This document shows, piece by piece, positions 32,025-39,100 of a stretch of 42,074 nt of DNA. The translations under genes were made by a program, and so were the position numbers. The stretch spans positions 1 to 42,074 of the forward strand of contig JAFQON010000034.1 in NCBI GenBank assembly GCA_017403185.1, given 5' to 3'. Origin of the DNA: Clostridia bacterium. GTDB lineage: Bacteria; Bacillota; Clostridia; Oscillospirales; Acutalibacteraceae. Numbering within the stretch: the stretch's first letter is position 1; each line of letters opens with the position of its first letter. The notes beneath the pieces are model-generated. The model was not told the origin of the DNA, did no database searches, and saw only the letters and a program-made list of their open reading frames with translations.

Positions 32025-33185
32025 ATGGAAATAAGATATATCAAACCGGATGAAGCTGCAGATTTTCAAAGGATTTCTGCCGCATCGTTTATATGGAAAT
32101 TCAATGCGGAAGAAGACAGTGCTGTTGCGGCACCCGTTCTCGGAGCATTTAAAGACGGCAGACTTATCGCAGGGGCTGAGCTTTTTGATTTCAGAACAAA
32201 TTATTGCGGCAACTTCCTTAATTCGGTCAGCGTAAGCGGTGTATGCAGCTTGCCTGAATACCGCAGAATGGGCGGAATTCGTGAAATCATGAAAAAAATC
32301 GGTGAAACAGCGGTTGAAAACGATTTGACTCTTGGCTTTCTTCACCCGTTCTCTGTTTCATACTACGAAAAGTTCGGTTATGCAAGCCTCAACCGTATGT
32401 TGGCGGTAAGAGTTCCTTTTGAAAGCCTTAAGCATATCCCGTATAATACGGATGTTATTCTTTATACGGGGGAACAGTTTGAGGAATTGAGTGCGCTGCA
32501 CGCAAAAATTGCTTTGAGAGAAAATCTCGTTTCTCTGCGTGAAGAAAAAAAGCATTTTTGCGATACGCCTTTTGAGAATGCCGATTATACATATTTCAGG
32601 CGCAACAAAAACGGTGTTGCCGATGGTTATGTGCGTTTCAAAGTTGAAAGACCCGATGCACTTAATGTTGCCGAGCTTTTTGCGCTGACTCCCGAAGCAG
32701 TTTACGGGCTGCTCGGTTTTCTTCGCAACTATGACGGAATAGTCAAAACCCTCAGAGTGAGAAAGCAGTATCAGGGCAGCGACTTTGCCTGCATTGCGGA
32801 CCGTATCGACAAAGCTTCATATGAAGACGACGGTGGAGTTGCAGGCAGAATTTATAACCTTAAAAAACTGCTTGAATGCAATGCTTATCCCAAAGAATAC
32901 GGCAGATTCCGCATTCTGAGCATAGATGAATTTGAGCAGAACAACGGGATTTTTGAGGTTGAATATCAAAACGGAAAAGCCGTTGTAACACGCAGAAAAA
33001 GCGGAGACTGCGATGTTTCTCTTACCGCTGCCGCCGCTGCAAGGCTTATGCTTGCGGGCGAGGGACACACTGCCGAAACTGCAATTTATATTGACGGGGT
33101 TGAGATTAAGGGCGATGCCTCGGACTTTTTCAGAGCATTTCCGCATCGGCCCACACGCTTCATTGACAGCTTGTGGTCGGTATAG
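32025..33185 (+). CDS. Eis-like GNAT acetyltransferase
   Basis: A 386-residue cytoplasmic protein of the Eis type. A GNAT domain covers about 1-150: VSVSGVCSLPEYRRMGGIRE carries the acetyl-CoA pyrophosphate loop, and PFSVSYYEKFGY is typical of Eis relatives. A second GNAT-like fold follows, and a C-terminal sterol-carrier-like domain (about 285-386) ends in a hydrophobic residue and Val rather than the usual free aromatic acid. Eis proteins acetylate amines, including aminoglycosides and lysines, but environmental relatives are mostly uncharacterised. It begins 67 bases after the ceramidase-like gene with only a weak site (GGAGATAT) before ATG 32025, and is probably co-transcribed. Confidence 0.83.
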   Translation: MEIRYIKPDEAADFQRISAASFIWKFNAEEDSAVAAPVLGAFKDGRLIAGAELFDFRTNYCGNFLNSVSVSGVCSLPEYRRMGGIREIMKKIGETAVENDLTLGFLHPFSVSYYEKFGYASLNRMLAVRVPFESLKHIPYNTDVILYTGEQFEELSALHAKIALRENLVSLREEKKHFCDTPFENADYTYFRRNKNGVADGYVRFKVERPDALNVAELFALTPEAVYGLLGFLRNYDGIVKTLRVRKQYQGSDFACIADRIDKASYEDDGGVAGRIYNLKKLLECNAYPKEYGRFRILSIDEFEQNNGIFEVEYQNGKAVVTRRKSGDCDVSLTAAAAARLMLAGEGHTAETAIYIDGVEIKGDASDFFRAFPHRPTRFIDSLWSV

Positions 33186-33193
33186 GGTATAAA
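33163..33193 (+). promoter_or_regulatory. Possible promoter of the GPH symporter gene
   Basis: TTGACA (33163-33168), 19-base spacer, TATAAA (33188-33193), overlapping the end of the acetyltransferase gene. The long spacer makes it weak. Confidence 0.35.
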
Positions 33194-33265
33194 GAAAAGC
33201 GGCATATTCCATGACCAAAAATCAATATTCTTTTGCGGAATTATAAAACCAAAGGTGGTTACCGT

Positions 33266-34786
33266 ATGGCTGAAATGACGGCAATTAAAGAAAAAAATAA
33301 TACAAACCAAAACGGTTCGGCAAGTCTTGTGTCAAACAACAGAAGATATGTCGGCTCAAAAGAATCGCTGGCGTATGTTGTTTACGACATTTCACAAAGC
33401 TACAACATAAACAAATATCAGGATATTTTCATAACCGATGTTGTTAAAATCGGGCTCAGCTTTCAGACAATAGTCACTTTTGTTATCGGTATCTGGGATG
33501 TTATAAACGATGTGTTCCTTGCTGCAATCGTTGACAAAACCCGCACAAGATTCGGAAAATTCAGGCCGTGGCTTTTTATTTGCTCCGGACCGGGCTATCT
33601 TTTGTCACTCGTATATTGGCTTTTGCCCATTATATTTGCCGTTACTGACCCTTACCATGCAGGTAAGCTTGCGTTTTATATGGTTTTTCAGCTGATAAGC
33701 AACCTTAACGGTTCCCTTGCAACCATTTCAAGAACAGGTATGCTTTCAACCATAACACCGAATGTTATTGAGAGAACAAGGCTTATCACGCAGGCAAGTC
33801 TTTTTTCCGGTTTTATTGAAAAATGGCCCGAAATATTCATGGGGCTTCTCATTGACCTTATCAATCACGGCACTCTCAAAATACAGATGAGAACTCTTTA
33901 TGTTACGGCAGGCATTTTCACATCAACGGTTGCTGCCGCAATGGGTCTTTTCTTTGTTTTTACAGCTAAGGAGAGGGTGGCTCAGAGAGTTGAAAAGCCG
34001 AGTGTTGTTCAGGGAATCAAATCAATACTGAACAATAAGCCGCTGCTGATACTTACAATCACCGATTTCCTTGCGGCGTTCGGTATGAATTCGGGCACGA
34101 ATTATTACTACATAAATGTTCTCGGCCTTGCTTCAATGACAACAATCGTAGGCATTCCCGGTGCCTTTGTTTCGCCCACCAGCTATGCGTTCGTAACAAA
34201 GGCAAGAGAAAGATTTTCAACAAGAGCTCTCTGGATTTTCAGCTCTCATTTCGGTGATTTCCTGATGATTTTTGTTTACCTTATCGGCTCGATTAATAAG
34301 AATTACAAAAAGCTTTCGGTTATGATACCGGCATTTATGATAAGAGAAACAATATGGATGACCTGCTGGGGTCTTATGAATGTTATCCCCGAAGAGATGC
34401 GTAACGAAACCATTGACTACGGTGAATGGAAAAACGGCTACAGAACAGAAGGCATGACAGGTGTCGCCAAGGATCTTGCCAAAAAGCTTGTCGGAACTCT
34501 CGGCGCATCCATAAAAGCCTTTATTCTGAGCAAAATCGGTTATGTTGAGGGCGCAGGATACGGTAATCAGACAGAAAGAACAGAATATCTTCTCTTTATG
34601 ATGTGCACTCTGCTTCCTACCGTTACAAGCGTTTTCGGACTGATACCCAAATTCTTCTATGATCTTTCAGGTGAGAAGAAAGAGAGAATGTATCAGGAGC
34701 TTACGGAACGACGCAGAAGCATTATTAACCAAATGAATGAAGTTAACACAGATAATAATGACAGTCAGGCTTCAGCAAACGACTGA
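33266..34786 (+). CDS. GPH-family (glycoside-pentoside-hexuronide) cation symporter
   Basis: A 506-residue membrane protein with about 12 spans. The loop GIWDVINDVFLAAIVDKTRT (about 74-93) followed by RFGKFRPW is the family signature (WDxxNDP...DRTRTRWGRFRP), although the Pro after ND is replaced by Val. The family takes up sugars such as melibiose, xylosides or glucuronides with Na+ or H+. With GH92, DUF4838 and GH43 enzymes nearby, an oligosaccharide released from glycans is plausible. A hydrophilic N-terminus of about 35 residues and an Asn/Asp-rich C-terminal tail flank the core. ATG 33266 follows AAAGGTGG by 7 bases. Confidence 0.85.
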   Translation: MAEMTAIKEKNNTNQNGSASLVSNNRRYVGSKESLAYVVYDISQSYNINKYQDIFITDVVKIGLSFQTIVTFVIGIWDVINDVFLAAIVDKTRTRFGKFRPWLFICSGPGYLLSLVYWLLPIIFAVTDPYHAGKLAFYMVFQLISNLNGSLATISRTGMLSTITPNVIERTRLITQASLFSGFIEKWPEIFMGLLIDLINHGTLKIQMRTLYVTAGIFTSTVAAAMGLFFVFTAKERVAQRVEKPSVVQGIKSILNNKPLLILTITDFLAAFGMNSGTNYYYINVLGLASMTTIVGIPGAFVSPTSYAFVTKARERFSTRALWIFSSHFGDFLMIFVYLIGSINKNYKKLSVMIPAFMIRETIWMTCWGLMNVIPEEMRNETIDYGEWKNGYRTEGMTGVAKDLAKKLVGTLGASIKAFILSKIGYVEGAGYGNQTERTEYLLFMMCTLLPTVTSVFGLIPKFFYDLSGEKKERMYQELTERRRSIINQMNEVNTDNNDSQASAND

Positions 34787-34889
34787 TTTTGTTGATCAGA
34801 GAAAAATTCGCAACAATTAACTGCAGTTTGTATTGTCAAATCCAAAAATAAAACAATTAACAATAATCCGAATTTAATTTATTTCTTAC

Positions 34890-34919
34890 AAACCGTTCCG
34901 TTTTTCGGAGCGGTTTTTA
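34890..34919 (+). terminator. Terminator after the symporter gene
   Basis: An 11-bp stem (34890-34900 with 34906-34916, one U-G) with a T5 loop, followed by TTTAC. It is about 100 bases after the stop; 34787-34889 is AT-rich with nothing recognisable. Confidence 0.78.
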
Positions 34920-34956
34920 CTTGTTCAAAGCTTTCAAAATAATCAAAAAATTAACA

Positions 34957-35071
34957 TTGTTATCGGATATGAGATAACAACAACGGGAGCTGTACAGCTT
35001 GCATTAAAGCAGTTTGTATAGCTCTTTTTATATGCGAAAACAGTTTTCTTGCAAAGAAATGCTACTTTGCA
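34957..35071 (+). other. Structured intergenic segment, possible small RNA
   Basis: Three hairpins follow one another: TTGTTATC/GATAACAA (34957-34980, 8 bp), GAGCTGTACA/TGTATAGCTC (34987-34996 with 35015-35024, 10 bp, one G-U) followed by TTTTT (35025-35029), and TGCAAAG/CTTTGCA (35050-35071, 7 bp). The middle one has terminator form, yet the symporter transcript should already end at 34919, so an independent short transcript is possible. No ORF and no clear promoter are seen. Confidence 0.4.
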
Positions 35072-35092
35072 GCGATATTTTTATAAAATAGA

Positions 35093-35121
35093 TTGACATT
35101 TATTTGCATTAGTGCTAAAAT
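35093..35121 (+). promoter_or_regulatory. SigA promoter of the tetR-type gene
   Basis: TTGACA (35093-35098), 17-base spacer, TAAAAT (35116-35121), 41 bases before the ATG. Confidence 0.85.
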
Positions 35122-35140
35122 GTAGTTAGCACTAATGCAA
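35104..35140. promoter_or_regulatory. Perfect inverted-repeat operator over the tetR promoter
   Basis: TTGCATTAGTGCTA (35104-35117) and its exact reverse complement TAGCACTAATGCAA (35127-35140) are separated by 9 bases. The left arm covers the spacer and the start of the -10 box and the right arm lies near the transcription start. This is the expected position for a TetR-family autorepression site. It can also form a long hairpin in RNA, but no T run follows. Confidence 0.85.
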
Positions 35141-35161
35141 GAACCTTTTTAAGGAGGCGCT

Positions 35162-35827
35162 ATGGCAAATTCAGAATCAACAAAAAATAAAATACTTCGT
35201 GTTTCATCCACGATGTTTCTTGAAGTAGGATATTCAAAAACCTCGCCGCAGATGATAGCTAAAGAGCTTGGAATATCAACGGGCAATCTTACTTATTATT
35301 ACCCCACAAAGGAACATCTTCTTGCGGTGCTCACGGATTTGCTGTGCAAATATCAGTGGAAGATGATAAAGGAAGAAGCAGATGACGGAATCAGTTCGCT
35401 GCTTGCTCTTTGCTTTGAGCTGATGACTATGGCATCGGCTTGCGAAGAAAGCGAAGTTGCTAAAGACTTTTTCGTTTCGACTTATCAGAGCCCGAAATGC
35501 CTTGAAATCATCCACAACAATGATACCGCCCGTGCAAAAGAAGTTTTTGCGGAATACTGTCCCGATTGGACAGACGAACAGTTCAGAGAAGCGGAAATTC
35601 TTGTTGCAGGCATTGAACACGCAACTCTGAATGCCATTGATAAAACCGTACCGCTTGAAATACGGATTTCGGGAGCATTGAATACCATTATGACTATTTA
35701 TAACGTGCCCGAAGAAATCCGCAGGATAAAGATTGAAAAAGTTCTTGCAATGGATTACCGTTCAATCGGCAAACGCATTTTCAACGAGTTCAAAGAATAT
35801 GTTGAGGGAATGCAGAATTCAGAATGA
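35162..35827 (+). CDS. TetR-family transcriptional regulator
   Basis: A 221-residue regulator. The N-terminal DNA-binding domain (about 6-55) is clear: TKNKILRVSSTMFLEVGYSK, then the helix-turn-helix SPQMIAKELGISTGNLTYYY and PTKEHLLAVLTDLL. The rest is the all-helical ligand-binding domain, rich in acidic residues with several Cys. The ligand is unknown. It most likely represses its own promoter through the inverted repeat at 35104-35140; no other target copy was found in the window. The last residues (MQNSE) and the stop are encoded by a 77-bp repeat element, so the original C-terminus has probably been replaced. AAGGAGG lies 4 bases before the ATG. Confidence 0.9.
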   Translation: MANSESTKNKILRVSSTMFLEVGYSKTSPQMIAKELGISTGNLTYYYPTKEHLLAVLTDLLCKYQWKMIKEEADDGISSLLALCFELMTMASACEESEVAKDFFVSTYQSPKCLEIIHNNDTARAKEVFAEYCPDWTDEQFREAEILVAGIEHATLNAIDKTVPLEIRISGALNTIMTIYNVPEEIRRIKIEKVLAMDYRSIGKRIFNEFKEYVEGMQNSE

Positions 35828-35884
35828 TGAATGCAGAACGGAATAAATTATAATTCTGCCTTCTGCACTCTGAACTCTGCACTC
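35808..35884. repeat. 77-bp palindromic repeat, copy 1 (degenerate)
   Basis: Identical to copy 2 (36091-36167) at 73 of 77 positions in the same orientation. It is built from GCAGAAT-like words; its central stem GAATGCAGAA/TTCTGC.TTC carries mismatches. The loop contains TATAAT. It overlaps the last codons of the tetR gene. Confidence 0.85.
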
Positions 35885-35885
35885 A

Positions 35886-36092
35886 AAAACAGCGGAACGA
35901 GGTCAGAGCAAAGCGGATTTTAATGCTAAACTAAATATTGCTTTGAAAGAAGCAAATGAAACATACTACTGGTTAAGGCTTTTGCACCAAACAGATTATC
36001 TGACAGACAAAGAATTTAAAAGTATGGAAACGGATATAGACGAGATAATTGCAATTCTCGTTTCAATATGTAAGAAAACAAACCAAAAGTGA
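35886..36092 (+). pseudogene. 3' remnant of a four-helix-bundle (S23 / rRNA-IVS) protein gene
   Basis: An open frame without a start ends at TGA 36090-36092 and encodes about 68 residues including AERGQSKADFNAKLNIALKE, YYWLRLL, TDYLTDKEF and IIAILVSICK. This is the C-terminal half of the four-helix-bundle family known from 23S rRNA intervening sequences, where GQS(K/R)ADF and the EYWLxLL helix are hallmarks. The N-terminal half (normally about 50 residues with the RSGTSIGAN motif) is missing and replaced exactly by repeat copy 1. It is therefore broken and unlikely to be translated. Confidence 0.75.
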
Positions 36093-36167
36093 ATGCAGAA
36101 TTCAGAATGATGAATGCAGAATGGAATAAATTATAATTCTGCATTCTGCACTCTGCACTCTGCACTT
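36091..36167. repeat. 77-bp palindromic repeat, copy 2 (intact)
   Basis: The central perfect stem GAATGCAGAAT (36112-36122) / ATTCTGCATTC (36136-36146) has a 13-base loop containing TATAAT (36132-36137, partly in the stem), followed by three CTCTGCA-type units. It starts at the stop codon of the four-helix-bundle remnant and ends 8 bases before the ribosome binding site of the giant surface gene, so it may affect expression of that gene. Confidence 0.85.
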
Positions 36168-36188
36168 AATAACCAAGGAGGAAACCCT

Positions 36189-39100
36189 ATGAAAAAAACA
36201 ACCAAACTCATAAGCATACTGCTTGTATTGGCAATGCTTCTGTCAATGGCACCTTTGACGGTGTTTGCGGCTACGGTAGAAGCAAGCGGTAAATTCGGCG
36301 CAAGCGGCAGCAATCTCACCTGGTCGCTTGACAGTGACGGTGTGCTTACCGTAAGCGGCAGCGGTGCAATGGAAGATTTTGCCAACGTTTCAAAAGTGCC
36401 GTGGTACAGCAAAATAACCAAGGTTAAAACTGTTGTTATAGAATCCGGTGTTACAAACATCGGCAAAGATGCGTTTTACGGTGTTTCTTCTCTTGTTAAT
36501 GCAACGATTTCAGACACCGTAACAAGCATAGGCAACAGAGCATTTTCCGGCTCCGGTCTTACAAATTTCGAGTTTTCCGATGCCGGCAATCTTAAAACAA
36601 TCGGAAACTCGGCGTTCAACAGCACACAAATTAAAAACATGGTTATTCCCGACGGCGTTACAACGCTTGGTTCATATGTTTTCGGCTACGGGCCCATCCA
36701 GAGCGTTACAATCCCTGCAAGTGTAACATCTGTCGGAAACTACTTCTTTGAGGAAACTTCCAGTTTGAACGAAGTTATTTTTCTCGGCAATAAAGAGCCC
36801 GAAACCATAGGCGATACAGTATTCCTGAGTTGTTCATCGTTAGCTTATGTATCTGTTCCCGCAGATTATGAAGGCGATACTTTCAGTAATATGAAGGTAG
36901 CAAAGGCTGCGGCCTCTGTAGCAGAGGTGAACGGTCAGGGCTTCGCAACTCTGGCGGATGCGATTTCTGCAGCACAGAGCATCAACGGAGCCGTGCTTAA
37001 GCTTCTGTCTCATATTTCCATTGACTCGGGAATCACAATTGAAAGCGGCAATTTTACCATTGACCTTAACGGTAAAGAACTGTTCTCTAACGGTTATTTT
37101 CTTTTACGCGTTGACGGTGCGGATGTAACTATCGTTGACAGTGCAGGCGGCGGTATTTTTAATGCAACCAACGATCAGGGCAACATAGTGCTTGAGGTGT
37201 TAAGCGGAAGTGCTAACATTTTAGGCGGTACGTTTAATTCCGCCGGCTATCCCGCAACCGTTAGAGACGGCACACTAAAGTTGACGGGTAAAGACTTTGT
37301 TTTGAACGGCAACTGGCGTATCGGTTGGTATGGCGGAAGCATTGACCTTTCAGCTTGCACAGCTGATGAGGTTCGTATTCAGGCTTGTGCTGACGGATTA
37401 CAGGCAAGTGCAGTCACATTGCCCGACGGATGGGGCTTGTTCAAAACCGACGGTACACCCTGCACTGATTTTGTAAAAAACGATATTTATGTAGCCAAGG
37501 CCGGCTTTAAAGTAACAGCTTCTGTCAACCCTGCCGAAGGCGGAACGGTAGAGGGAGCAGGCACATATAGCTCCGGTGCAACAGTTACTCTCACCGCATC
37601 GGCAGCCAGCGGTTACAGATTTGTTAATTGGATAGAAAACGGCGAGGAAGTAAGCACAAGCGCAGTCTATACTTTCACAGCTTCTAAAAACCGTGAACTT
37701 ACTGCAAACTTTGAAATTGTTCCCCACACCCACTCATTCACATACTCCGCAAGCGGTGATACAATAACTGCTGTTTGCGAAAACACAGACGGCAACTGCC
37801 CTGATTCTGAGGGCACACTCACAATTCTTGCACCTGCAGACCTTTATGCAGACGGTACAACCGCAAAAGAAGCAACCATTGAAAACAACCTTGTTGACAC
37901 TTCGGTTGCAATCAGTTATATTATATATTCAGCCCCTTACGGCTTGCCCCCTAAAGATGCAGGCACTTACACCGCAAGCGTAACAGTCGGCGGTGCAACG
38001 GCAACGGTTGAGTTCACTCTGCTCAACCACGCCGCAAAGGTAACCGATAAAGACGGCAACGCTGTCGGTACTTACAAAACCTTTGAAGATGCAATAACAG
38101 CGGCAGAAGGCAGCGAGGGCAGCACAATAACTCTGCTTGATGATATTACGCTTACCAAAGAGCAGAATATTCGCTCCGGCAAGTTCACGCTTGATCTTAA
38201 CGGTAAAAATCTGATTAACGAAAACGGCAGAGTTCTGTATATACTTGAAGAAGCCGATTTGACAATTAAAGACAGCGGTGAAGGCGGTACAATTGAAACT
38301 AAAGACGAGTCTGTGGATTGTATTTACAATTACGGTAAACTCACTGTTGAATCAGGTATAATCAAGGGCGACGGCGGTATTCGCAACTTCGGTGTTTTGT
38401 ATTTTAATGACGGAACGGTTGAAGCTGACAACTATCCGGCGATTGCCAATTATAATGACAGCACTGTTTATGTTTATGACGGTGTTCTTAAAGGTGGTAA
38501 AAACTCCGGCGCAGTTGAAAACGGCGGTAAGCTTTACGTTTACGGTGGCGAGATTGAAAGCATCGTAAACGTAAATAACGCCTATATTTCCGGCGGTAAA
38601 ATAGACCGTGACGACAATGTGGCACTTAATCTGCTTGGCGGTACTGTTGAGATAACCGGCGGCAGCTTTACGGGAACGGATAGGGCAAGCGGTTATTACA
38701 GCGGCACACCCTACGGCGAATGGACTGTTTACTATGGTGAAGGTGCAACCCTCACCCTCAAGGGCGGCGAATTCCCGAACGGCTTTGTTGTTGCTAACAC
38801 AACCGCAAACACATTCCTTGCAGAGGGATACGCTTTCTATGATAAGGACGGCAACAAGATAAGCGTTGCAGATGATGCAAAAATTATCGACGGCTATGTT
38901 CAGGTCAAGGAACATTTTGTAGCTTCCGTAACCGATAAGGACGGCAACGCTGTCGGTACTTACAAAACCTTTGCAGATGCAATCACAGCAGCACAGGACA
39001 GCGAGGGCAGCACAGTAACTCTGCTTGACGATGTCACGCTTACCGAAGAGCAGGATATTAGCTCCGGCAAGTTCACCCTTGACCTTAACGGCAAAACTCT

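Noticed and set aside
34987-35029. T-box or riboswitch controlling tetR
   Set aside because: No T-box sequence or known aptamer core is visible, and a good SigA promoter with an operator lies downstream of this hairpin, so it cannot control that transcript.
38352-38915. Minus-strand open frame of 187 codons opposite the giant surface gene
   Set aside because: It is the antisense of a low-complexity repeat coding region; it has no ribosome binding site or promoter, and similar antisense frames recur over the other repeats.
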